Source: JBNJFY01 sp051747265
GTDB taxonomy: Bacteria; Bacteroidota; Rhodothermia; Balneolales; Balneolaceae
DNA: 64,000 bases
Assembly: GCA_051747265.1 (NCBI GenBank)
Contig: JBNJFY010000001.1
Coordinates: forward strand, 868,001 to 932,000
Direction of reading: 5' to 3'
Shown piece by piece: positions 1-7,696 of the stretch; the first letter of the stretch is position 1; each line of letters begins with the position of its first letter. The notes below the pieces were generated by a model. It searched no databases. It saw only the letters and a program-made list of their open reading frames with translations, and was not told where the DNA came from. The position numbers and the translations under genes are program-made.

Positions 1-70
1 TCACTCCATCATTCAGCGGCGTCAGCCGCGTCACTCTATCACTTAGCGGCGTCAGCCGCGTCATTCCAGC
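1..70. repeat. Tandem 30-base palindromic repeat, tract A
   Basis: Two full 30-base units (1-30 and 31-60) and the start of a third (61-70) lie head to tail. Each has a variable arm, TCACTCCATCATTCA or TCACTCTATCACTTA, followed by the palindrome GCGGC-GTCA-GCCGC. The tract may continue past the window edge. It encodes the last codons and the stop of the hydrolase gene (C-terminus NDAADAAK), so it has grown into or replaced the gene's 3' end. The same arm occurs at 7332-7399 and 7487-7560. No unique spacers separate the units, so this is not a CRISPR array. Confidence 0.85.
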
Positions 71-1547
71 GCGAGATATCCAAGCGTAACTTAGCCCGGA
101 AGCCCTTCTTCGACTTCAGCGGGATGTACAAGCCTTGCTCATCCACTTTTAAGTCCTTGCCTCGTTTTTCGCCCCACTCCTCATCGGACAAGAGATATCG
201 GATATTCCAGGAACCATTGGTTTCCGTAGCACGGATGGTGATATTATCCCGAAATAGATTTTCTTCGGGAATGCGTTTATCCATAAATAGTACGCCATCA
301 ATCTCGTACTCGGTGGTTCGCACCACCAGGTCTACCGTAAACACCAAGGTTCGGCCACTTCTGATTTTCCGGGTATCTAAAAAAGTTGAAAACAGCACCG
401 GTGATTTATCCGGCATCTCCTGGTTTTGCTGCTGGCCATCCGGGAATAACTCATCAAAGGTGCGAATGATGGCTGATTGTGTATCCGTAGTGCGCTGGTG
501 GAGCGTAAAAGAGAGGGCCCCTCGAGGTTGTACCGTTACCTCAAAAAAGTAGGAAGCTCGCACTTTCTGCCCAGCCTCATACGCATGTTGAACCGTGGGA
601 GGCAACGGTAACTCCTCCGGCTCTAAAATGCCCATCACCCGCCGGTCGCCGAACAGAAAACGCACCAAGTTTTGATAGCCATTTTCCGAATTGACCAGCC
701 CAAAACTACCACTATGGCTGTGGTTCGTAAAGGCTCTAGGCGCTCCTTGCACGGTGGCATTTTTGATCTTTACGAGACCATCGCTCATCGGCCCCACCGC
801 GTATTTCGCGGCCGAATAATCGCGATGATTGGTGCCCACCAGGCAGAAAAATTTTTTAGGATCGAATTTGCCATCCAGGGTATCCACCCGCCGGACATCG
901 GAGTCCAAATCCAAATAATCCGCCATGTTGGATCGGTTGAAATTGTTCATATCCCAGATGCCCAGAAATTCGGGTACGTGCATGCCGCGCAGATCAATGC
1001 CATTGTGCGGGGTACCGTAGGTAAACACTTTATCCACTAGTTGGCGGGCCTCCTCTTGGTCCAGCTGGTCATTTTGCAACAGCGTGCGGCAAATTAATCC
1101 CCCCATGGAATGAGCCACCAGATACACCTTAAACTGCTTTTGCAGCTCGGGATCCTGCCCACAGAGCTTCTCGCGCACCTTGAGTATCAGCTTGCCCAGT
1201 CCCTCAGCCGCTTCGGGTACGGTGGGCACTTCGCCGGATCCAAAATGCTCGTCGGCTTCATCGTAATAGCGGTGGATAATAATGCTGCGGGAGGAAATAT
1301 CCCCATCCAGTGTTTTCCCGTCATTGTACACATCCTGGTAGCCGTACTCCTTCATCAAACGAATTAACGGAGATTCAAACACATGCCGGGTTACGCTTTT
1401 ATTCCAACGCTGGCGGATCTTGGTGGATCCCAGGTTGAACCCCATATAGGGCGTCTCGGTAGTGGCTTTAATATCCGCCGGACGCATGGCGTACCCGCGC
1501 ACGTAGATGATGGGGTAAAACGGCGGTCGTATGGTTGTAGATGACAT
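39..1547 (-). CDS. PGAP1-like alpha/beta hydrolase (lipase family)
   Basis: A 502-residue protein with an alpha/beta hydrolase fold in its first 300 residues. The nucleophile elbow VAHSMGGLICR puts the catalytic serine near residue 147. D256 in MSDGLV and a histidine in NHSHSG (276 or 278) are candidates for the rest of the triad. The early segment PIIYVRGY fits the oxyanion-hole strand of PGAP1/triacylglycerol-lipase-like enzymes. Residues 320-495 form a second domain I do not recognise. No signal peptide is visible, so a cytoplasmic location is likely. The substrate cannot be deduced. The C-terminal residues come from a palindromic repeat. The gene lies at the edge of an accessory stretch with restriction and toxin-antitoxin genes, so an effector role in defence is possible but unproven. 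Confidence 0.75.
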   Translation of the reverse strand: MSSTTIRPPFYPIIYVRGYAMRPADIKATTETPYMGFNLGSTKIRQRWNKSVTRHVFESPLIRLMKEYGYQDVYNDGKTLDGDISSRSIIIHRYYDEADEHFGSGEVPTVPEAAEGLGKLILKVREKLCGQDPELQKQFKVYLVAHSMGGLICRTLLQNDQLDQEEARQLVDKVFTYGTPHNGIDLRGMHVPEFLGIWDMNNFNRSNMADYLDLDSDVRRVDTLDGKFDPKKFFCLVGTNHRDYSAAKYAVGPMSDGLVKIKNATVQGAPRAFTNHSHSGSFGLVNSENGYQNLVRFLFGDRRVMGILEPEELPLPPTVQHAYEAGQKVRASYFFEVTVQPRGALSFTLHQRTTDTQSAIIRTFDELFPDGQQQNQEMPDKSPVLFSTFLDTRKIRSGRTLVFTVDLVVRTTEYEIDGVLFMDKRIPEENLFRDNITIRATETNGSWNIRYLLSDEEWGEKRGKDLKVDEQGLYIPLKSKKGFRAKLRLDISRWNDAADAAK

Positions 1548-1698
1548 GGTAGCTTCTATTACATAAACTTTTCCCTACAAGTAATAGATGCATTGGGAAG
1601 GGGATCCTTACAGAATTTGTTGCAATCTATTTTCTATGAATAGTATAGGAGCATAGTTCGTTGATTTAATACCCACTATTAATTACATTTCAATTGAA

Positions 1699-1737
1699 CC
1701 ACTGAAAGCCCGAATGGGCCGTAGGTGGTGTTTTTTT
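1699..1737 (+). terminator. Terminator-like hairpin with T-tract, no plus-strand gene upstream
   Basis: CCAC, a 5-base internal loop, GCCC-GAAT-GGGC, a second 5-base internal loop and GTGG are followed by TGTTTTTTT. As an intrinsic terminator it would act on plus-strand transcripts, but no plus-strand gene precedes it. On the minus strand it follows the DUF3800 stop codon, which overlaps the T-tract, but there it lacks a U-run. The 188 bases between the hydrolase and DUF3800 hold nothing else I can identify. Confidence 0.45.
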
Positions 1738-2533
1738 ATGGGGTTGGATAATAAACAACACCATAAGGATCCTGCCCACTCGCTTTGTGATTTAAACTGG
1801 GGTAAAGCATTTTCATCAAGTTCAATTCATCCCCATAGTTTAATACCCTTAGTAATCTATTAGCCCATTTTAGTTTGGGACTGCATAGTTGTTGCCTTGC
1901 ATACAATAAAGTGACTGTTGCACAAATATCAGCAAGTTGAATGAAATATGATTGGTCAGACGGCTTGGGTAGAGGGTCTTCGATTAAATATCCAATATTA
2001 TTCTTATAACTACCCTGATGATATTTTGAGGGTATATAATTGAACCGTTGAATTTTTCTAGTTGTTTTGCGCATGGATGCCACACGCCCCTCATCACTTA
2101 TCACTAAAAAGTTTTTGTCCTCATGGTCATTGAATTTCATATCATTTTCAACACGTTGAATGCTATAGGTTAAACTATTACTCAACACATCATAATCGAC
2201 TTTTCTGATATGGGCCTTATCAATAACCACATTAATAATTGATAGGTCTAACAAGGCAATAAGTTCTAAAAACTCTTTTAAAATTTGCCTTCGTTCCAGT
2301 GGTGAATATCAACCATGATAATTTCCTTTATCCGTTAAAAAATGCATTGTATGAAACTCCTCTTTAACCTTGAAGTCATACTTATCGCGCATTTCTTTTC
2401 GGAATAACTTCACCTCCTCATAGTTTGCCTTCCAATTATCTTGATGCATATAGAGACAACTGAGAACAAATAACTGGGAAGAGTATTTTGGATAGCCATC
2501 GTCGCCCGATTCATCGTAATAGCACAAATACAT
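1736..2533 (-). pseudogene. DUF3800 protein interrupted by one in-frame TGA
   Basis: The N-terminal part starts MYLCYYDESGDDG, the DUF3800 opening with its acidic DESG motif, and runs 74 codons to a TGA at 2311-2309. The same frame then continues without another stop (YSPLERRQILKEFL...) into the rest of the domain, including IINVVIDKAH and a C-terminal FIQLADICA, and ends at 1736. Total length would be 265 codons, near the family's usual 230-270. The fault is a single nonsense codon rather than a frameshift. DUF3800 proteins have an RNase H-like fold and are often found in accessory and defence regions; their function is poorly known. The break could be a true pseudogene, a read error or readthrough. 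The coding sequence around the stop is otherwise intact, so the change is recent. Confidence 0.8.
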
Positions 2534-2563
2534 ACTCTCTTTTGCAGTAACCGCTAATAGCTA

Positions 2564-5500
2564 TTATTTATTCCAACGTATCGTTTCCTCTTCCACTCCA
2601 GGATAGATCTCATCGATTTGTTGTTGGAGATCTATGGTATGTTTTAGCGCGGTGACTACTCGGCAATAATGCTGAATTTCTTCATTGGTCAGATGACGCT
2701 CCCGGCGATCGTACAGCCATTTGTCCAAGACTTGATACCCACCCACTTGATACTCCCATACCTCTTGGGGAATACCTTCGAAATACTGACCGTCTTTGTT
2801 GATGTACACGCGCTGTTCCTCGGGTTGATAATTGCGGCCCACTTTTTTGGCCTTGGCAATCACATTACTGCCTTTACCTTGAAACTTGGCGATGGGCTGA
2901 TGCAGTTGATCCGATTCCATCAGGTGCAGTTCGGTGATCTGCTGTCCCAGCTCGGCTAATTCCTGAAACAGCTCATAATCCTTGGTGAAGGGAATACGCG
3001 GGAAATCACTTTTCAGAAATTCAGCGTAAGTCTGGCGATAGGCAGGGGCGTAAAGTACGGCGTAGACATAATAGAGAATCTGTTCGGGCGTAGGGCGCTG
3101 CCCGTAGGTATTTTCCAGTAGCGCGTAAAATTCGGGGTTCAGATTGGGACGGCGCTCGGTATACTCCTCTTCCTCCTCGAACACCATCATCATGGTGTTT
3201 GGATATTTAGTAGATTTTTTATCCGAATTCTCCTTATCCGAATATAGATATAATGGTATCGCAATAGTTGTGCCTTTACTAGAGAACAAGGTTCGGTTAT
3301 CTACCATGCTTCGACTAACCAAAACCTGACTGTATTTATCATCATGTGATACTTGGCGCATGCAAGTTAATGCCATATTTGGATTAAGCATATTAACCAT
3401 GACCTCTTCCCGCCCAAAGTCAATTGCTTCTGAATGGTAAAAAATATGCCTCTCATCAAATGGTCTATAGAGAATTGGCTGAATACTACTTTCCCAATCA
3501 TCAATTTTTAATAATTCTTGCCTCTTCTCATTCAATTTCCAATCTCTGTTACTCTTTAAATTAAATAATGCTCGAACCTCATCATTTGATTTCCTTTTAT
3601 TTAAAAACAACCTCACTCTATTAATTAAATCTTTCCTATCAATATCTATTACAAAATGATCTCGATGAGTTTTAATTCCTGTTGAATGAACATTAAATAA
3701 ATCTGTTATCTGGATATATTCATTATATTTATCACCTAGTACATAATTTAGATCTTTATAAATATAAAAGGGTGATCGTGGTTTAATTTTTTTAAAATTT
3801 GTATTCTTTAAATTATGAGAGTCAAGCCATTTAAACTTCCCAATTCTTCTACCTCTTAAATCTGCCAGATTAACATTAGAGCTAAACCCATCTGTTTTTT
3901 GCATTAATTGGATAGCAACGCCCTGTTGAATATTGAATACATTTCCATCCTTCTCACCTGACTTAGTTTTCTCTTTTTTTCGCTGATTACCATGTAAATC
4001 AACAAGGTAAATTTCATCATATGATTTCATTAATGACTCTCTCATACCTCGAAAAGTCGGGTTATCCAGATAGCCATGATTGGTAATCATACTCACTACT
4101 CCTTGCCCATATTGATCAATTTTCCACTGAGCGAAGCGCATAAATTTTACATAATCATCCTGTAGCATTTTGGGATTTCGTTCTCCCAACGGAGCCCCAT
4201 CCACCCGGTAATAACCGTCATCCTGATGTCCGTTTTCATGGGTGTATCCTTCCTTGAGCAAATTATCTATCCACTCGCCTTTATTGAACGAATTCCCCGA
4301 ATACGGCGGATTCCCCAGAATCACCAACACTTCTTCCTCTTTCTTGATCTTCCCGGCCGCCTTGCTTTCCGCGCTCAGACTGGCCATGCCGGGCAGTTCG
4401 GTCTGTTCCAGATCTTCCATCTCCAACGTGTTGGTCAGATAAAGCCGGAAGCGTTCATCATCGCTCATCGAGTAGCCCAACTCTTCCAGAATAAAACCCA
4501 TTTTAAGATGCCCAATAGCGTAGGGTGCCATCATCAGCTCAAAGGCGTAGAAGTGTTTGAGCAGGTGGTCTTTGATGAGCTCCGAAATACCACCCGCGCC
4601 GTAATGCTCTTTGTATTCTTCCACAGCCACTTTAAACGCTTCGGCAATAAAGGTGAGCGTACCCGCGGCCGGATCCAGCACGGTAACCGAACTATCTGCC
4701 AAACCCAATGGTTTGTCAAACTCTTCCTTTAGCATCTCATGCACCGAGCGCACGATATAGCCGACCACCGGTTCGGGCGTATAATACACGCCGCGCCGTT
4801 CTCGCAATTTGGGATCGTACATAGCCAAGAAGGTCTCGTAAAAATGGATAATGGGATCCTTGCCCTTGCCATCTTCGTAGTAGCGATCCAGGATTTTGTT
4901 AATGTTTGCCGCGTTGAGCACTTCGGCAATCTCATCCACGATCCAACGGATATTTTCGGGCAACTTCCCAAACGAGATGTAGGAAAACACATCCTTTAGA
5001 ATGCCGATTGTAGCCGGAATGAAATCCACGGCGGATTCCCGGGTAAATTCCCCTTCGGCTCGGGTTCGGGCCGCGAACAATCCGTAGGTCACTGTTTGAG
5101 CATAGAGATCGGCAAACTCTTGTTTACTTAAACCCGAAATCAAGTACTGCTGAAAGGCCTGATAAAAGCCACTTAAACTCTGATTTTCTTCATCCAGAAG
5201 ATCTTGCTCAATCACGTGCTCCAGAAAGCGTGTGCGTTTGGCCAATTCTTTAGCTAATGATGGCGCTCGATAAGTTTGAGGGGCGGAATGAGCAAAAAAC
5301 TGTTCCAGTAATTCTACAAAATCATCTTGTTGCTCTACCGGTGGGGTTTCATCCAACTTTGTGGCAATGAACGGTCGCCCGATGCGCACCTTGTTGACCA
5401 AGTCTCCATTTTTATACAGGCGGTATTCAAAAAAGTCGGTAAGAATTACATTGGGAAAGGCATTCCGATATCGCTGTAGTTGTTCGCTGCGAGCAATGTC

Positions 5501-5755
5501 ATCCAGATCTGCATCCGGCTTTTTGGCTTCTATATAACCGTAATTATGAGCGTTCCCATCCCAGATGCGAAAATCCGGATTCCCGGCATCGGTTTTCTTG
5601 GGCAAGGTGGTTACATCCAACTTAGTGACGTTGAGCTCTTCCCCGGCACTGCGCATGAGTTGCTCAAAGGCGGTATAGAACGTCTCTTCTCGATAATCGT
5701 CGTTATTTAGAATGCGAGCTACGTCGCTAATAAAGGTCTGTAGTGCCTCTTCCAT
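2564..5755 (-). CDS. Single-chain restriction-modification enzyme (nuclease + N6-adenine methylase, type IIG-like)
   Basis: A 1063-residue fusion. The N-terminus has a PD-(D/E)XK nuclease signature: PDF at residues 60-62 and EAK at 76-78. A helical region follows. The methylase domain starts at RRGVYYTPEPVV (about 320-331), with SAM-binding motif I DPAAGT at 361-366 and catalytic motif IV NPPY at 482-485, so it methylates adenine at N6. Residues of about 548-855 should hold the target recognition region, and this part is much more AT-rich than its surroundings. There is no helicase domain, unlike the longer type ISP enzymes, and no separate specificity gene. It probably cuts and modifies DNA alone. 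The active-site residues appear intact. It sits between DUF3800 and the DUF433/DUF5615 pair. Confidence 0.85.
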   Translation of the reverse strand: MEEALQTFISDVARILNNDDYREETFYTAFEQLMRSAGEELNVTKLDVTTLPKKTDAGNPDFRIWDGNAHNYGYIEAKKPDADLDDIARSEQLQRYRNAFPNVILTDFFEYRLYKNGDLVNKVRIGRPFIATKLDETPPVEQQDDFVELLEQFFAHSAPQTYRAPSLAKELAKRTRFLEHVIEQDLLDEENQSLSGFYQAFQQYLISGLSKQEFADLYAQTVTYGLFAARTRAEGEFTRESAVDFIPATIGILKDVFSYISFGKLPENIRWIVDEIAEVLNAANINKILDRYYEDGKGKDPIIHFYETFLAMYDPKLRERRGVYYTPEPVVGYIVRSVHEMLKEEFDKPLGLADSSVTVLDPAAGTLTFIAEAFKVAVEEYKEHYGAGGISELIKDHLLKHFYAFELMMAPYAIGHLKMGFILEELGYSMSDDERFRLYLTNTLEMEDLEQTELPGMASLSAESKAAGKIKKEEEVLVILGNPPYSGNSFNKGEWIDNLLKEGYTHENGHQDDGYYRVDGAPLGERNPKMLQDDYVKFMRFAQWKIDQYGQGVVSMITNHGYLDNPTFRGMRESLMKSYDEIYLVDLHGNQRKKEKTKSGEKDGNVFNIQQGVAIQLMQKTDGFSSNVNLADLRGRRIGKFKWLDSHNLKNTNFKKIKPRSPFYIYKDLNYVLGDKYNEYIQITDLFNVHSTGIKTHRDHFVIDIDRKDLINRVRLFLNKRKSNDEVRALFNLKSNRDWKLNEKRQELLKIDDWESSIQPILYRPFDERHIFYHSEAIDFGREEVMVNMLNPNMALTCMRQVSHDDKYSQVLVSRSMVDNRTLFSSKGTTIAIPLYLYSDKENSDKKSTKYPNTMMMVFEEEEEYTERRPNLNPEFYALLENTYGQRPTPEQILYYVYAVLYAPAYRQTYAEFLKSDFPRIPFTKDYELFQELAELGQQITELHLMESDQLHQPIAKFQGKGSNVIAKAKKVGRNYQPEEQRVYINKDGQYFEGIPQEVWEYQVGGYQVLDKWLYDRRERHLTNEEIQHYCRVVTALKHTIDLQQQIDEIYPGVEEETIRWNK

Positions 5756-5897
5756 GAATCCCTGACTTGGTTTTCGACTTGATACTGTGCTACGATAGCA
5801 AAACCGTTAGCCATCTTCAATGTCATCCGCGGTAATTATGGTGTACCAATCGGTCATAATTCATCTTAGAGAAGGATCAAACCAATACTCGAAATCC

Positions 5898-6305
5898 TTA
5901 CAGCCGGGCATGCTTCCGCACTTCCCGGGGCTTAAATCGATGCAAAAATGGCGTTGAATTCTGATCACTGATCAATAGAACTTCCTCCCAGGAATTGAAG
6001 AACAGCCGCACCATGGGCCAATAGCCCAGATTATTATTCAGGCGAAAATAAATTACATTCACCCGCTCTTGGTCAATCACTACTTTCTCCTGCCATTTCC
6101 GTTGTTGATTGATATCGAACGTGATTAGCACATCATCGTCACTAAGCGCTCTAAATAGATCTGGATCTTTGATTTCTTCATCGAATAGATCTTCAACAGC
6201 TTTCACCTGATGATGGGTATGGTTCCGTTTATTTAAGCGCTGTTGAATGACGCTTAATGCCCTGGGAATATATTTGGAAAGATTGGCGTCGAAAACGAAT
6301 CTCAT
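5898..6305 (-). CDS. PIN-like DUF5615 family toxin
   Basis: A 135-residue protein starting MRFVFDANLSKYIP, the usual opening of PIN-like DUF5615 proteins, with acidic D6. A second acidic stretch, DLFDEEIKDPD, lies near 39-49, and DDDVLITFDIN (56-66) carries further conserved aspartates. These would bind metal in a PIN-type RNase active site. Its start overlaps the end of the DUF433 gene by 4 bases (ATGA), the usual coupling of antitoxin then toxin. RNase activity and toxicity are inferred from the family. The 142 bases between this gene's stop side and the methylase start (5756-5897) show no gene. Confidence 0.75.
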   Translation of the reverse strand: MRFVFDANLSKYIPRALSVIQQRLNKRNHTHHQVKAVEDLFDEEIKDPDLFRALSDDDVLITFDINQQRKWQEKVVIDQERVNVIYFRLNNNLGYWPMVRLFFNSWEEVLLISDQNSTPFLHRFKPREVRKHARL

Positions 6306-6979
6306 GCGGCTTTTTTATAGTACTCGCGAACGTCTCGAATAGCTTGTTCAGATATGTTGTATTCCTCCGCGATAAATTCGATCGGTTCCCCTGCTTCTAT
6401 CAAATTATTTATCATGGATGCGGAGATATTGGTTCCGGCAATAGTGGGCTCTCCAAACCGGTGCTGGGGATCAATTACCACATGATGATCTCTACCCAAT
6501 GGCCAATACCGTTGGGCTAACTCTGTCACCTCATCGAAATCTATTTTTTCACAATAGGGTTCAATGAGTTTTCGGAATTCCAGCTGTTTTGCTTCTTCAA
6601 GACGGAGAGAAGACACCTCATCCCGATTATGAAATATCTTTTTCCCATCGGTCATAAAGCCTCGCTTGGCAAAGGGGTAAGGCGTTTCCAGGACTTCGGC
6701 TGCAATTTTATGAGCCTTTTTGATCTTATGAAACGAAACCTCCAATTCCCGAAATGCGGAAATGGTAATCAGCTCTATTAACGTGTAGAAATTAAATACA
6801 CGCTCCCGACCTTCGCCTTCGGTATAGAAAATCTTTACTTCAGAATAGTCTTCTAAAAAATGTTTTTCCCAATATCGCCGGATCCATTGACCAACTTTTT
6901 GGGTATCCATATCAAGGATACGTGCGGCCTCGGGGACTGTATAAATTCCAGATCCTATTTTGATGACGGGAGATTTCAT
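6302..6979 (-). CDS. DUF433 antitoxin with N-terminal MerR-like helix-turn-helix
   Basis: A 225-residue protein. The C-terminal 65 residues match DUF433: VVIDPQHRFGEPTIAGTNIS, then a helix-turn-helix at EPIEFIAEEYNISEQAIRDV. The N-terminal TVPEAARILDMDTQKVGQWI is a MerR-like DNA-binding helix-turn-helix, and a central region (about 45-150) links the two. It precedes and overlaps the PIN-like toxin gene, so it most likely neutralises the toxin and represses its own promoter. It is longer than the common 75-100 residue DUF433 antitoxins because of the N-terminal module; such long forms are known in this family. Confidence 0.75.
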   Translation of the reverse strand: MKSPVIKIGSGIYTVPEAARILDMDTQKVGQWIRRYWEKHFLEDYSEVKIFYTEGEGRERVFNFYTLIELITISAFRELEVSFHKIKKAHKIAAEVLETPYPFAKRGFMTDGKKIFHNRDEVSSLRLEEAKQLEFRKLIEPYCEKIDFDEVTELAQRYWPLGRDHHVVIDPQHRFGEPTIAGTNISASMINNLIEAGEPIEFIAEEYNISEQAIRDVREYYKKAA

Positions 6980-7035
6980 GACTTGAACATTAGAACCGGT
7001 CTCTCTTTGATTATACTAATAGCAATATATAAAAC

Positions 7036-7320
7036 TTATGTCAATGTAGAAGAAATCCCATAGATGCTCGCGTCCCACCACCAATAGCCTTTCTTAATAA
7101 ATCGCGGCCGATGGAGATAGGATACCTGAGCCGGTTCATTCAGCTGATGATTGTTGGCAAGCTCGGTTTTGAGCCTGCCCCAAAGTTGTTGATTGCGGGA
7201 TTGATCGCACTCATTCAACTGATAAAACAGTTGCTCGATATGCACGGGGGGCCGCTCACCCTGGTATTCCCGAACCGATTGGATGGTACGTGTTAACAGG
7301 TCTGCTTCGGAGTAACTCAT
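7036..7320 (-). CDS. Small uncharacterised protein (94 aa)
   Basis: I do not recognise this protein. It is soluble, charged and rich in Q/N, with no signal peptide or membrane segment. The only striking element is GYWWWDAS near the C-terminus. It lies 56 bases upstream of the DUF433 gene on the same strand, so it could belong to that transcript. Palindromic repeats begin 11 bases upstream of its start codon. A third member of the toxin-antitoxin unit and an unrelated cargo gene are both possible. Confidence 0.55.
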   Translation of the reverse strand: MSYSEADLLTRTIQSVREYQGERPPVHIEQLFYQLNECDQSRNQQLWGRLKTELANNHQLNEPAQVSYLHRPRFIKKGYWWWDASIYGISSTLT

Positions 7321-7331
7321 ACTTTTAATAA

Positions 7332-7399
7332 TGACGCGGCTGACGCCGCTTAGTGATAGAGTGACGCGCCTGCGGCGCTGAATGATGGAGTGATGGAGT
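7332..7399. repeat. Palindromic repeat tract B (minus orientation)
   Basis: Read on the minus strand this is a 29-base unit with stem GCGCC-GCA-GGCGC followed by a 30-base unit with stem GCGGC-GTCA-GCCGC. Both carry the TCACTC(C/T)ATCA arm. The two stem versions differ by paired changes that keep base pairing. The tract is inverted relative to tract C about 90 bases away. Confidence 0.85.
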
Positions 7400-7486
7400 G
7401 ATTTCTTGCCGGTTATTTAATACCTAAACTTAATTTCCACTCCCAGAATTTGCACCTATTTAGTAATCAGAAATCGAATTAAAAAC

Positions 7487-7560
7487 TCCATCACTCCATC
7501 ACTAAGCGCCGCAGGCGCGTCATTCCATCATTCAGCGCCGCAGGCGCGTCACTCTATCGC
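7487..7560. repeat. Palindromic repeat tract C (plus orientation)
   Basis: Two 29-base units (7491-7519 and 7520-7548) with stem GCGCC-GCA-GGCGC, then a partial unit ending at 7560. The arm sequence matches tracts A and B. Together with tract B it closes the accessory stretch that starts at tract A. The bases 7400-7486 between B and C show no gene. Confidence 0.85.
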
Positions 7561-7566
7561 CTACAT

Positions 7567-7600
7567 AGAAAAAGGCCCCGAGAGTCACCCCGAGACCTTT
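7567..7600 (-). terminator. Rho-independent terminator after the T9SS protein gene
   Basis: On the minus strand AAAGGTCTCGGGG, loop TGAC and TCTCGGGGCCTTT form a 13-pair stem (several G-T pairs) followed directly by TTC. It lies about 97 bases past the stop of the large secreted-protein gene. Confidence 0.8.
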
Positions 7601-7696
7601 ACCATCAGGTTAGATGGTGTTTGAAGGAACCTAAGCTTCTTATGTTTGCCCGTATGGTATCGGGCAGGGAATTGGGTTATGGGTATTGTAAAATTG

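Noticed and set aside
1..70. CRISPR array
   Set aside because: The units follow each other directly and differ mainly in a few bases; there are no unique spacers and no cas genes nearby.
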